Source: Phymatolithon calcareum
Lineage: Eukaryota; Rhodophyta; Florideophyceae; Hapalidiales
Direction: 5' to 3'
Assembly: GCA_977006965.1 (NCBI GenBank)
Contig: OZ345352.1
Coordinates: forward strand, 992,001 to 1,056,000
Length of the DNA stretch: 64,000 bases
The notes below the pieces were generated by a model, which worked only from the letters and a program-made list of their open reading frames with translations, was not told where the DNA came from and searched no databases. Positions 31,002-42,432 of this stretch are shown here, piece by piece. The translations under genes and the position numbers were made by a program. Position 1 is the stretch's first letter. Each line of letters begins with the position of its first letter.

Positions 31002-33007
31002 ATGGAGTCAAATTCCGACTCCGGTTGGGAAAATCGAGGCAGGGTCACAGCTGAGCCCTGGAGAACAGCGAAAAACAGAAGATCGACTCGCGAGCAAGCC
31101 ACCCGCAGGCGCCGGCGGAAGGGAAAAGTAGAAAATCTCTAAATTTTGTGAAACAACCAATTACGGACAACCGGTCCACAGGGGCCACGACGCGCGCAAA
31201 GGCGCGTGGAAAAGGAGCAAATATCACCAACCGCGACACCACGAACAAGAAAGTCACAAACAGCGCCCCCACTTCGGAAACATGCAATGAAGCTGGGCCA
31301 ATTCCCACCACTGTGAAGGATAACCCCATCAGGAAGAAGTTTGTAAAACTCCGCAACCTTGCCAAGTGCGCAAAGTGCAACAAGAAAGGAATTCTTAAAC
31401 TGAGAGGCGGAAGTGCCCGCTCTCCTCTAGTACTGGAGTGCAAGGAGTTCCCGTTTTCCAGCAAGGGCCCCGACGCAGCAGAGATCGAATCTAACATCAC
31501 CCAAAACCAAGCAGCTCCGGGTCAAGCTCTAGAGCAGACTGGAGCAGACACGGAGTGCAGAGACGAAAGCCAAGCTGTTGAGAAAGCCGCAACAGTAGGC
31601 CCGAGCACATTGCCGAAGTTCCAATTTGAACCAGTTGCGAGTAACCTGGATTTGGACAGATGCTGTCCAGCAGCAGAAGATTTGGGACTAAGGATCAAGG
31701 AAATTGAATCGGCACTAACAGCCTCAGAGCAAAAAATGGACACCCTGGTGGATCGATGCCAACATTCCGCAGGCAGTAGAGATTGCTGCCAAGCAAGAGG
31801 GGAAGTAAAAGCCCTTAAAGACAAGATTAGCGCCCTGGAAGGCAAAAAATCCACGGAGGACAAGATGCTAATCCTAGAAGCAACTATCAGAACTTTGATG
31901 GAGGAAAACCGAAGACTCCGTCGCGGTGCTCCCGGTGCTATGGAAGACTCATCAACGGACGAAGCGCCCCACGGAGAGGAGCATGGTGCGAGCTCGACAG
32001 AACACCAAGCTGTAGAGAAATCTCAACCAACAACGCCGTATCAAGATGCAGCGTTGAGAAATCTCAGACACCAAGGGCCACAGAAAGTGCAAAACGAACG
32101 TGCGACAGGGATTCTTGAACGACCTGTAAAGCGATCTCGAGAACTCGACGAAGAGGAACGAGAGCAACTGGACAATTTTACCAACAAGATGGGCAGTTTC
32201 ATGCCACGCCATGGACCGAAACCAAAGATGGTCGCATTGTACTTCCGAGGGCTCCCGAAAGCTCCACGAGAGGAAATAGCTCATGCTGTGAAAGAACTTC
32301 TCAGCAAAAGGACTGTTCACCACATATCGTTCATAGGAACCACGGTAATGGAAGTCTTGGCCGGAACAAGAGAGTGGAATCATATCGTTCCCCTTCTGAA
32401 AGAAGCAGGCTTGATTTGCATATACAATTACAACGTATTCGAAAACGGCAAGAGGAAAAGACTGAGTGCAGAATCTGAGCGATCGTTGAAGAGGCATGCA
32501 GCGAGAACAAGTGCGCGCGCAAGGTACTGCTTATCAGTTGTAACAAATTACCATGCGAAAGAATGGTACAAAGGATTGGAAAGAGCAGCCGACCGCAAAC
32601 TCAGAGCCATCGACATAGAGAAGGTTCGGAACCTAGAGCAGTTTCCTCGGAGGCACCTGCTCCATCTAGACCTACGAAAAATCATCGCACAGGAAAAGGC
32701 TGTCCCAAACGAGAGTGGAATGGAAAATATGGGTGTATCCGAAACGGAAGAGAACGCCAATGGCCACCCGGTTGGAGACTCAGGAGAAGGATCATCGACC
32801 AGTAAAGAGTCCCCAACAAGCGGTACTGACGGTTGCGAACAAGGCGTAGAGCACGCAGACAACTCGGTGACCAACAAGCCCCAATCTATCATTGGAGACC
32901 CAGAAAAGGATAGATTGGGGCTTGTTGGTCACCGAGTTTTCTGCGTGCTCTACGCCTTGTTCGCTACCATCAGTACCGCTTGTTGGGGTCTCTTTACTGG
33001 TCGATGA
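31002..33007 (+). pseudogene. LINE-A ORF1
   Basis: Starts ATG-GAG-TCA (MESNSDSGWENRG). A frameshift near 31140-31148 separates the first 47 codons from a 619-codon frame. Features in order: basic N-terminus, a CAKCNKKGILKLRGG zinc-ribbon-like motif with a further Cys (about 31360-31445), a Cys-flanked coiled coil (LRIKEIESALTASEQKM to LMEENRRLRRG, about 31685-31925), an acidic linker, then the conserved block ALYFRGLPKAPREE, HHISFIGTTVMEVL, ICIYNYNVFE (about 32235-32440) and a charged tail. Presumed RNA-binding LINE protein. The end of the frame, from 32909, is read through an inverted copy of its own preceding 111 bp, so the true C-terminus is altered. Confidence 0.85.
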
Positions 33008-33019
33008 TCCTTCTCCTGA
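32780..33019. repeat. 111-bp inverted duplication in LINE-A ORF1
   Basis: Arms 32780-32890 and 32909-33019 with an 18-bp spacer, almost identical (AGGAGAAGGATCATCGACCA against TGGTCGATGATCCTTCTCCT). Absent from the other LINE-A copies as far as they can be compared. Confidence 0.9.
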
Positions 33020-33055
33020 ATCCCATCGCAAACTCGGAGCAAGTCACGTTCCAAA

Positions 33056-36000
33056 ATGATATTTAACAAATATTGGAGAATTGCAACAATGAATTGGGGG
33101 GGTTCCCCCCAGACCCCCGAGTACCTTCGAAAGTTGGTGAATAACCACGGAGTCGACGTGATTGGACTCACCGAAACACATTTGAGCTCTGAAGCACGTA
33201 TCCGGACAGAAATGTTCACAATGAATGTCCTTAGACCCGAACTCGTCACACAAGATTGGCCCAACCACCAAAATTCCTCGAGTCACAGGCGCGGATCCGC
33301 GAGAAACTTTGGAGGCTTATCACTTGTCATCCGAAGAGGATGTGGAGCGAAGCTTATCTTCAATTACGCAAAGATTCATTACCAAGTCCTCATTGCCCAA
33401 GTAGGAAACCTGAAAATTGGGGTGGTTTATATGTCACCTAAATCCACGCGCCAAGAAACAGAAAAATGTCTTTCGCTCATAAATAGACATGCAAGAGGCC
33501 AGGCCATCATCTACGAAGACTGGAATGCAAGACATAAATCATGGGATAAGAAATCCAACAGAAGAGGAAACCAAGTGGCAAAGTGGGCAGAAGAAAAAGG
33601 ATGGATGCTAAAAACCCACTCGGAACGGACGTTCGAGACCAAGAATTACGCGAGTAATATCGACTTTTTCGCGACAAAAGGGATAACCACGTCAAACGAA
33701 AGCTCTCCGGAAGATATTTGGGCAGGAAGCGCACAGCGCAAACCGGTGTGCATCCGCCTCAGAAGCCGACAAGATCAAGAACCCTCCAATCTAGAAGACC
33801 AATCAGTATGCGAAACTGGAATGATAAGAAGCAAAGGATCTCGAACAAGGAGCAGATGAGAGATCTCATTGAAGACTTCAAAAACTGCATCTCTGCCGGA
33901 AAATTAGAGAGTATCTACAAGAAGATAGTCGAACTCGGAGGGAAGGCACGTCAGGACACAAAAGTCCGAAAAGTGGCCCGCAGCTACAACAAGGAGCTTC
34001 CCGCGATTATAGAAAGCCTCGAAAAGTGCAAAAACCTCAACAGAGTTGCACAAGGCATACAAGAAACTTTTCAAAACGTGGTGCGAGCCTTGGAGAACAG
34101 GGAAGCGTATTTCGGCAAGATACAAATCATTCTGGAGCATTGAGCACGCGAAACTGGCCCTGAGACGAAAGAAACTCTACAGAAGAGCCAAAATGACGCA
34201 AAGACCTAAAGACTGGGCACTATACCACGAGTGTAATCACCAAGTACGGACAAAGGTAAACAAGCGGAAATACGAACAGTATCAAGAGTACTTCTCTGAG
34301 CTAGAGGAGAAGGACGGACAAACTGCCCTGAAAAAGCTAGCCAGGATGAAGAAGAAAATCAGAAGACGAACGGCAAGAAACAAGATGAACGGAAGACCAA
34401 TGAACAGTTCCAGATTCTCTGCCCACATATCAAAAACATGCCATAGTCCCGAGAAGTGGAAACCTGGGCTAAGCAAGCTCACAAGTCCTGAAGACATGAA
34501 GGACACCATTGAAAAAGCCATCAGTCGCCAACTGGAAAGGCACCCGGCCTGGTCGAAGTTAAGGCAGAAATGCTGAAAGTCAATGCTTCTCTGAATGCAG
34601 ACGTGCTTACGGCCTTGTGGAGAGCCTGTGGGAGGTGTGGAGATTTGCCCCTCCACTGGCAGAAAGCACTCCTCGTCCCAATACACAAGAGCGGGACACA
34701 CGAGGAACCCGGAAACTATCGCCCAATATCCCTGCTTAGCCAAGGAAGGAAAATCATAGAGACGGCCATCGATATCAAGCTGCGCAAGGTATACGACAAC
34801 CGCTGGTACCAACTTGGCTTCCAAAAGGGAAAAATTACTGAGCTGGCCATTCTAAGGGCCACGGAGCTGCTGAAAGGAGGCCAGCGATGCGTAGCAGTCC
34901 TGGACCTGAAAGCGGCATACGACACAGTTCCGAGAAAACACTTAGTGAAACGAATGAGACAAGTGCTGCCTCCCGAGGTCTGCACCATGGCCGAGGCATT
35001 TATGTCACCCTCGTGGGTTTTAACAATTGGAGATGCCGACAAGAAGTGGTTTTTAGTGGGCAGGGGTGTACCACAGGGGTCCCCACTCAGCCCGAGTCTG
35101 TACAACATTTTTATGGATGAGCTCGCAGAGCGTATGAACGTGGTCCCGAGCACATTGGCCGACGTCCCCGCTGTCTTCTGTCAGCGAAATCATCTGCTGC
35201 ATTGCAGGCATGCTGGACATAGCTACTCGGTGTGCCGAAGAGCGCGGTATGACATGGAATACGAAAAAGGGAAAAAACGAGATCCTAGAATCAGAGGAAA
35301 CAGCAAGCGAAACATTCAAACAGGCGAACATGGTCCTGACGCACGTCCCGGAGGTCACCTACCTTGGATTCTCCCTTGGATCCGAACGAATATTAGACAC
35401 GAAAATGATACAACGCCTGAAGAAGGCACGTTCCGCCGTATATGAGTTGCGTACACTTGGAATAATCAAGAAAGGGCTGACCATTCAAAAGTGCATCAAG
35501 GTGTACAAGGCACTAATCCAGCCACGTTGGGAATACGCAATGCATCTAACGCCATGCACAGAAGACATTGAGAAGGCCGCCAAGGAAGTTGAGCAAACGT
35601 TGTTCAGCCAAATGTTTGGTCCTCTCTCCAGAGGAAGGTCAGACAGACTCCGACTGTTGTGCCGAATCCAAGCACCGAACCAAAGACGGGAAATCCTGGC
35701 CTTCAAGATGCTGAGGAGAACAAAGGACAAAGAAAAGATGTACCTACAAAAGCCGCCTGAGAGCAGAAACAACCAAGAGCTCCAGTCGACCAGGAACGAC
35801 ATTGCCGCTATGGAAAACAGGGAACCGTTTGTGGAAGCAACCAAACACATTCAAGCAAAGCAGTCTGCCGAAATGCTTCGCTCAAAATTCCTCACAATGG
35901 AAGGAGGTCGTCTCGAATTGAAGAGGAAGAGGAGAATCCCGTATGACAAGACGAGCGAGCTACCAGCAATCCTCAAACTCCCGAAGGTGAAGCACAGGCA

Positions 36001-36229
36001 ATTAGCGCTTCAGTACGTCTGCGGAAGATTTCCGCAGGTGTCGACAACAAGCATGGTGGAAAAATTTGGAAACCGAGCTCGACAGCATATGACAACGCTG
36101 GAAAACAATCTGTCAGGATACGACTTGAAAGAAGAAAAAAGACCGGATACCGAGAAAGCACTTAACGAGCTTTTGCTATTCAGCAAGACCATCATAGAGT
36201 GCATGGAAAATGAAGAAGGACTGCTCTGA
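33056..36229 (+). pseudogene. LINE-A ORF2: APE endonuclease and reverse transcriptase, multiply frameshifted
   Basis: Endonuclease 33056-33720: MNWGGSPQTPEYL, GLTETHLSSEA, KIGVVYMSPKST, IIYEDWNARHKSWD (the usual GDWN is EDWN), SNIDFFATKGITT. RT: NYRPISLLSQGRKIIETA, CVAVLDLKAAYDTVPR, RGVPQGSPLSPSLYNIFMDE (34570-35150). Then a deletion of about 18 bp removes the catalytic FADD motif (35165-35180). Thumb EVTYLGFSLGS and C-terminal domain ending KALNELLLFSKTIIECMENE (35210-36229). Frames change near 33850, 34100, 34570 and 35200. Confidence 0.9.
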
Positions 36230-36488
36230 AATCAAGATACGAGAAGTTAACTAGATGTCCCTCAGGACACAAAGCCAAATAGCGGGAACACCAGCAGCGA
36301 ACCCACAAGAACATCACATAGTAGGTAGGACGATCCAGGTTCTAAACTTTCCCCACCGCCTATGGAAGGCGGTAGGTTTCAACGGTTTACACACTGGAAG
36401 GTAGCAACTGAGGAAGCCTTGCCCGTATATTCGTAAGACTGTGAGGCTTTTAAATAAACTCCAATCAAAAAAAACAAGAGTGGTGGCA

Positions 36489-39098
36489 GTGTGGTCTTGA
36501 TATCGAGATGGGGCATTTTTGGCCTTTTTCCACTTTAGTGGCAGCTTCCAGGATCTTTTGTCTTTAGTATTGCTTGATGGATGTTCGAGGTAAGCTCTAC
36601 TTTGGGTGTCCATGGTGTCAGATGTACTGCATACTCCCACCTCGACTGCACAAGAGACTTGTACAACCTGATTGATCTCGACGGGTGCACTCCGGTCGTG
36701 AAGACCCCAAGGCGCCTCAGCGTTCCAAGAACATTTTTGGAGTTCTTGATTCTTTCGACAAGTTTGAAATCTGATATCCCTTCCTCGGTTATCGTAACAC
36801 CAAGGTATTTCACTTCCCGTTGTTTCTTCAGCCTCCTTTCCGACAGTTGGAATTGCAGTCGTGCCGTGGCCCTTGTCCATAGGATGGCACTCTTTGTCGT
36901 ATTCTATTTCATTCTTTTCTGCCCATTTCGACCCCAAGTCCAGAATTTTCTGAAGCCCCTTTGCAGAGGTGGCTGTCAGCTTGACAACATCTGCAAAGAG
37001 CGTGCACGGCTCTTCCGACACATATTCGGGGATTGCGTCGAGCTCCATGGCAAAGGTTTGTTTGTTTGTTTGTTGCAGGTTCTTGGAATTACACAAAGTG
37101 TACACTATTCAACATCTAGGGGTCCTCAAAATGTTCCTGATATGGATCCATTCCTGGTACTCGCGTATCTGCTTCGCGCTAGTACTGCTTGTCCATAAAA
37201 ATATTGTAGAGACATGGGCTCAGGGGAGAGCCTTGTGCCACACCCTTGTCGATGGTGAACCATTCGCCGTTTTCATTCTCGATATATGACGGTTTCAAGA
37301 ACGGCATAATCATCTCGGATATACTTGGGTCAAGGACCTTTCGTAATCTTCTGGCGAGCGTGTCTCTTGGGACCGAGTCGTATGCTGCCTTTAAGTCCAA
37401 GATAGCGACATAGCTGTGGCATTGCTGTCGGAGAGCTTCTGCGTGGAGAAGGGCAAGCACTGTCCCTTTGTTTTTCTGAAAGGCCAATTGAGATACATGA
37501 AATTTATAGTTTCGTCGTATCAGATTGTCCAATGCCATCTCGGTGATTTTCCGGGCATGGCTAAGCAGCGAAATGGGACGCTAGCTTTCCGGCTTGCTAG
37601 TTTCTCCGCCCTTATAGATTGCGACGACTTTCGTTCTTTTCCACTCTAATGGGGTCGTTTGAAGTCGGCCACAGGCTTTCCATAACGCGAACAACAGTCT
37701 GGTGCTCAGTTTTGGGTCTATCTTCAGCATCTCGTTCTTATCTTGGTCCAGTCCCGGGGCTTTTCCATTGGGAGTCTATAAAATTGCCGATTCTATGTCA
37801 TGGCGGAACGTCCAATCAGGGCTGAACTCTCTTGTATCGCCTCTCCATGTATTTTTCGCAGAGAATACGTTGGCAATGTGACCAAGGGACAGGCTTGGTG
37901 AGAGCTCCGTACCTTTCTTCATGTTCTCCTTGTATCTTCTTGTGAGAGCTCTTGCCATTTTCGATGTGTTCGAAATTGCGGTAGCCGCCTGTAGCTCGTC
38001 GAGCTCGTCGAGGAATCGGGTGTATGACCTGTTTTTCGCAGCCCACACTGCCCTTTTCATCTTTGTCTTAAATTTCTTGTGTACCTCCGCGTCTGGCTCA
38101 GTTTTAGACCGTCGGGCTTTCCTGAACAGCCTTGTACGCTCCTTAGCCATTGCATCCAGCTCCTGATTCCAAAAGGAGGATTGCGTCCTGTCCAGATGAA
38201 TTTTTTGCGCCATGGTTGAAGTAGAGCTTTCACTATGGAGTCGTAAACATCGTTAAGGTTCTTTTCTGTCCTACGCTCTTTGAGTCATGATGAGTGCGGG
38301 GAGCACAATGTTATACTCTACGCGGACTTTATCGATAACCTCAGGCTCGGAAAGCCCTCGTGCCACAATAAACTCTTTTGTCCTCGGAAGTTGCCGTCTT
38401 GATGGAATTCAAACCATTACGGGCTTGTGTTGCAGATTTCCCAACCAGGGTCCTGGGGGCGATGAAACTTTTCCACATTCAATTTTCTTGTTTAGGAAAA
38501 AGTTGATATTTCTTGCTCCATTGTAAGTGATGCAGGTGTTTTCAATTCCGCAGTGAGCCTCCCATCTGTATTTTTGCAACCATCCGAAAAGGAAGGCGCC
38601 TCTTCGATTTGTCTTATTGTCCCATAATTTGTGGCGCGAATTCCAGTCCCCCATGGCCAAGGCTGGTCCTCTGCTGTGTGACTGCAGCATTGACAAGCAT
38701 AGTTGTACTTCGTATTCATTCGTACCTTTAAGAGCGGCTGTAGGTGATATATAGCAGACAGAGATGAAAACCTTTCCAACCTGCGCAATTATCACCTGGA
38801 AGTTTCTCTCAGCTTTCTTGAAGATTACTCGCCAGCCGACCGAGCTCGCGAATATGAGTGCCACACCTCCATGTGGCTTGGTCGATGTGTTCTCACATGG
38901 TCGAGGTGCCCCAATTTGGGGAAAGCTCGTCCGAACTTTCCCCTCTGCCTTGCAGTGAGTTTCCGTGACTCCCACCACTGCACATCCATGCTCCTTTATA
39001 AGTCTCTCCGCATAGACTCCTGCTTCTCCCGAGCCACCTACGTTAATAGTGGCGACTTGCTGGCTTCTTCTAGTTATCACTTTCCTTTCTTGCGTCAC
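36489..39098 (-). pseudogene. LINE-C ORF2: endonuclease and reverse transcriptase
   Basis: Minus-strand reading from 39098 (no ATG; it overlaps the ORF1 end): ATINVGGSGEAGVYAERLI, GVTETHCKAEGKVRTS, MGDWNSRHKLWDNKTNRRGA, ARNINFFLNKK, a complete set of APE-type endonuclease blocks. Linker and RT: GKAPGLDQDKNEMLKID (37700s), LAFQKNKGTVLALLHAEAL, YVAILDLKAAYDSVPRD, KGVAQGSPLSPCLYNIFMD (37179-37538). Here SINE-1 interrupts. The reading resumes with TFAMELDAIPEYVSEEPCTL and FADVVKLTATSA (FADD altered to FADV), then thumb MKYLGVTITEEG (36535-36813). Several frameshifts. Confidence 0.88.
37056..37187 (-). mobile_element. SINE-1, 5'-truncated copy
   Basis: 132 bp, nearly identical to 777-904, ending on the minus strand in CCTGCAACAAACAAACAAAC. 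It interrupts the LINE-C RT between IFMD and FAMEL. Truncated at AGTACTAGCGCG. A clean TSD was not seen. Confidence 0.8.
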
Positions 39099-41036
39099 CG
39101 TTGGGCGCAGGCTCGGACCTTCCCATATTGATCTTCAACGGGCACGGTACGGATATTGCATGTTCTGTTTCCTCCGCATACCGTCTGTTCTGCTCTTCCA
39201 ATAGGAGATCATTTCCTTTGTCTGTCTGTCTTTTGTACCAAAGTCGGGCACCGGCATCAATCATTAGAAGCCTGGAGCATCGTGTCGTGCGCAGTACCAC
39301 AGCAAGTAAGTTCCTGGTTCACCTCTCCATCTGTTCCACGATCTTTCCTTTCCTCAAAGAGTCTCCAAAGATATTGAAGTTCTGAAGATGTTCCACCCCC
39401 GCAGCTTTCAGCTCGTTCAGCGTATCTGCGGTACATGATCTGTCTATTAAAATCTCAACAACTAAGTTTCCAATGAACGACAAGTTGACTATGGCTTTTT
39501 GGGGATTTTTCAAGCCCAATCGCAGTTCTTTGATGAGGGCATACTCATGCATTCGTTGCAATCCACGAAAGTAGAGTGGCACAAGGTTTTCGGGGTCCCT
39601 CGTTTGGGGGCTCTCAGCATGCTCTTCGTCTTGAGTCTCTCTTTTATCGTCATTTTCTCTTTCATGAGACTGCGGAACTGTTCTGCTGCATTATTCGGGC
39701 GTCCCATTTGGTTTTCAGTAGTTTCGTTTCTGGACTCCTTGATTATATTCGTGGGCTGCTCCGGCGTGGCAGTTTTTCTCGCTTGTATCTTCGGCTCAGT
39801 AATCTTCGGCACTGGTGCACCCGAAGCTGGTCCCGGTTTTACGACCTCCTTCCATGATCTGAAAGTCTTCTTTGCGGGTCGGACGGTACTCTTGACTTGT
39901 GGGGACTCCCTGCGCAGCTCTCTCATCTGTGCCTCCATTATTGTCATCTTTCCGACCATCTAATCCAGCACTTCCCTAAGTGAGTTGAATTCCGGGTGGC
40001 TGGTAACGTTCTGCTCCATTGGTGCCTTCTGCTTCAACTTTGATTTCATGGTATCCATTTCTCTTGCAGATTCGATGTTCTCTTCCTCGTGCACAATCGT
40101 TTTTTCCAGCTTGTCCTTACACTCGGCCAGCTTAATTGTAAGCGATATCACAAGCGGTGATAGTGCTTCCATACAATTTATGCACTGGCAGCTGACGCAT
40201 TCTGTTTCTTTTGAAGATCTGATATTGAAATGGGATGGGAGCGCCTGGATATGTTCAGGGCACCTGGGGCACTTCTGTTTAATCGCCTCTTCTAAACTTG
40301 ACGTACCGTTTCTGGCCATCAACTACACTCCGTATGTACGCGTCTTTCTTCCCTGTGTTCTACACAACCTCAATGGAGATTTCGGCATCTTCTATCCTCC
40401 CCGCTGACAATAACCGATCTCGACTGGAGAGACTTTCTCTTCATTTGTGGTTTCTTCTATTTGTCACTGTGGACATTGTCTTTGACCCTGACTGGTGTGT
40501 GATCTATGCAGCTTATGGTAGTCCTGAGGACTGGGGATGACATGAACAGCTCTCGGACAGTGGCGCTTTTCTCTTCACAGATAGCGCAAATCGCTTTTTC
40601 TGTCTCCGGGTCGATTCTGGCACAACTTATGTGTAGGTCACTCAGAAAAAACAGACACGCATCATTGGGTGGGGTCGTTTGGCGACATCTGGTGTCAATA
40701 CACTTTACCAGTGACGAGCAAATGATGCACTCGCACTTTCCGGAGGAAGTTTCACACTTTATATTCGCGGATAAGATCCACTCGCTGTCGACCAAGTGGC
40801 CTCCTGGAGTTATGAGCACCGATGTTTCCGTAGGGCCCGACCTTAGAGCCGGTGATTACGAGCTCGAGCCTGAGTCCATGAGCTCACCAACGCCGTCGTC
40901 GTGAGCTTCTTGCCTTGAAATATCGGACTTTTTCGCCACGTTTGACATAAGTTCCATTTCTTTGCGCTCATCTGTCTCAATGTCCGACGCATCGTGCTCC
41001 GATCTCGGCTTGTCGACGCTCAGTTTCCTCGCTGAG
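39070..41036 (-). pseudogene. LINE-C ORF1 with PHD-like cysteine cluster
   Basis: Decayed frames on the minus strand. 40457-40819: CECIICSSLVKC-IDTRC, then LHISC and ICAICEEK, a C-x2-C-x5-C-x4-C...H-x2-C...C-x2-C pattern like a PHD finger. 39960-40322: CPRCPEHIQ and CVSCQCINC, a second cysteine cluster before a coiled coil. 39510-39959: basic linker. 39319-39582: PLYFRGL, VNLSFIGNLVVEIL and a terminal NFNIFG, the conserved ORF1 block shared with LINE-A. The 5' UTR and possible start lie beyond the Ty3 insertion at 41037. Confidence 0.7.
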
Positions 41037-41590
41037 TGTGACGAACAGTCACTCACGTCACTCCTGTGACGTGATCAACACCCCTTATCAACACCAGAAT
41101 CATAGTCAATCATACTCTATTCCTCCTCGTTACGGTTCCTCAGTCATATGTTACACGTCACGTCACAATCTATCATACATCATGTCACTGTGACCGCGGC
41201 GCCGCTCACTAAGAGCGCGAAGCGCTTTTGAAGAGCCTCTCTCGAGTCCATCATTTTTTGCCAATCTCCGCCTTCCATAGTTCCTCGTCTTACTCCTCAT
41301 CGTTGTGACCAATGACCAAACGCCATTGGACACTCAACGGCTTCCTCATTGCCGATTACTTCTGCGGCAAATGATATCCTGCCATTACTATCTCCCTCCC
41401 CGATGTTGACGTTAGTCCAATTGTTTTTAGCCATATATTTGTCCCGTGTGTCTCTTCACATTAGTGTCTACACACCGCTTTGTTTGGACTCTTCACTATG
41501 GTTCTACTTCTAGTCTATATAAACCCTCCTTGACCAGCAGTCCTCAAACTCTTGTCAACGGATCTGCCAGCTTGTGCCTTGAACCCCACA
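41037..41590 (+). repeat. 5' LTR
   Basis: Starts TGTGACGAACAG, ends GAACCCCACA. Contains a CRE-like palindrome TCACGTCAC-TCCT-GTGACGTGA at 41053-41074 and a TATATAAA at 41516-41523. The 5-bp CTGAG flank is shared with the right side of the 3' LTR. Confidence 0.95.
41516..41523 (+). promoter_or_regulatory. LTR TATA box
   Basis: TATATAAA in the 5' LTR, 75 bp before its end, expected to set the start of the genomic transcript. Confidence 0.6.
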
Positions 41591-41593
41591 GCT

Positions 41594-41607
41594 TGGTAGC
41601 ACCGGAC
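41594..41607 (+). promoter_or_regulatory. tRNA primer-binding site
   Basis: TGGTAGCACCGGAC begins three bases after the LTR. The old copy has TGGTAGCACCGAAC at the same place. The first eight bases are those complementary to a tRNA ending TGCTACCA (initiator-Met-like); the tRNA is not identified. Confidence 0.65.
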
Positions 41608-41746
41608 CACAGAACCCAATAGTAAGTTTTTGTCATCGCAAACCTTCTCTCCGACAGTTGTCTACGCCCTTTAGGGGCGTTCGCGGCTGTTCGAGACGAA
41701 GAGGACTAACAATTCGACTCCCTTGTGAGTGTTTGCAGTGACTTGA

Positions 41747-42412
41747 GTTTACCGTTTGGACAGAACACCGTCCCCGTCGGACTACAGCTCCGCCGACGAG
41801 GGCGCTTTCCGCCCAGCTTCACCGCGTACCCCAAGGCCCTTGGACGCCGACTCGGAGTACAAAGACAAGAGCTGCCCGTCCACTCCGAGGCATCACTCTC
41901 CGTCACCACCGCCGTTGCCGATCGCTGTTGACCCTCCGAGTTCACGTCCGATCCCTCGCCTTCCGCCTCGTACAGCCGAGCCTCTAAGCATCCGGCTAGA
42001 CAAGACGGCAAAGCGGACCGAAGAAACTCTCAACAAAGCCCGACAAGCCATCCGTCGTCTAAACACAGCTGAGCTGCCGTCGCACCCACACTACGCACGA
42101 CAGCCAGTTCCCCGTCCGATTCGTCTTCTTCCGGACGCTCAAAACTTCCGGATCCAAAAGACTATCCATCGTCAGAGTCGCCGTCGTCAAGGTCGTCGTC
42201 CTGCCCGTAAGGTACTGACTTGCGAAACTTGCCAAGTCGCCCTCCCTTCCGAACACCATCGTCAAGCGCATTTGAGAACCAAGGCGCATAAGCGCAAGGT
42301 CTCATACAAACCACAGAAGTGCAACCCTTGCGACCAAATTTTCTACTCCCCGGAAGATTTTTCCCGCCACATCAACGGCCGTAAGCACAAAACCGTTCCC
42401 TCCCGTCAGTAA
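41747..42412 (+). CDS. Zinc-finger leader ORF, no ATG
   Basis: Open from a TGA at 41744 to TAA at 42410, 221 codons, containing no ATG. The whole interval from the TATA box to the gag ATG at 42433 has no ATG in any forward frame. N-terminal two thirds: low-complexity Ser/Pro/Arg-rich (DRTPSPSDYSSADEG, PSSRPIPRLPPRTAEP), then a basic stretch (RRRQGRRPARK). C-terminus: two C-x2-C-x12-H-x5-H fingers (CETCQVALPSEHH... and CNPCDQIFYSPEDF...), the matrin/U1-type C2H2 pattern. Candidate near-cognate starts include TTG at 41756. The product could be a nucleic-acid-binding accessory protein; that role is inferred. The same ORF exists in the old copy (16545-17148). Confidence 0.65.
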   Translation, partial: VYRLDRTPSPSDYSSADEGAFRPASPRTPRPLDADSEYKDKSCPSTPRHHSPSPPPLPIAVDPPSSRPIPRLPPRTAEPLSIRLDKTAKRTEETLNKARQAIRRLNTAELPSHPHYARQPVPRPIRLLPDAQNFRIQKTIHRQSRRRQGRRPARKVLTCETCQVALPSEHHRQAHLRTKAHKRKVSYKPQKCNPCDQIFYSPEDFSRHINGRKHKTVPSRQ

Positions 42413-42432
42413 AAATCGCTAGATTCTGTGCT

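Larger units (their letters stand above)
30866..36472 (+). mobile_element. LINE-A copy 4, full length
   Basis: 5.6 kb between perfect 16-bp duplications AACAAGAGTGGTGGCA (30850-30865 and 36473-36488). 5' UTR 30866-31001, ORF1 31002-33007, ORF2 33056-36229, 3' UTR with the A-family end and A8. Inserted into LINE-C copy 2. Full length but inactive: ORF1 has a frameshift near 31145 and an inverted duplication, ORF2 has several frameshifts and lacks the RT FADD motif. Confidence 0.93.
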
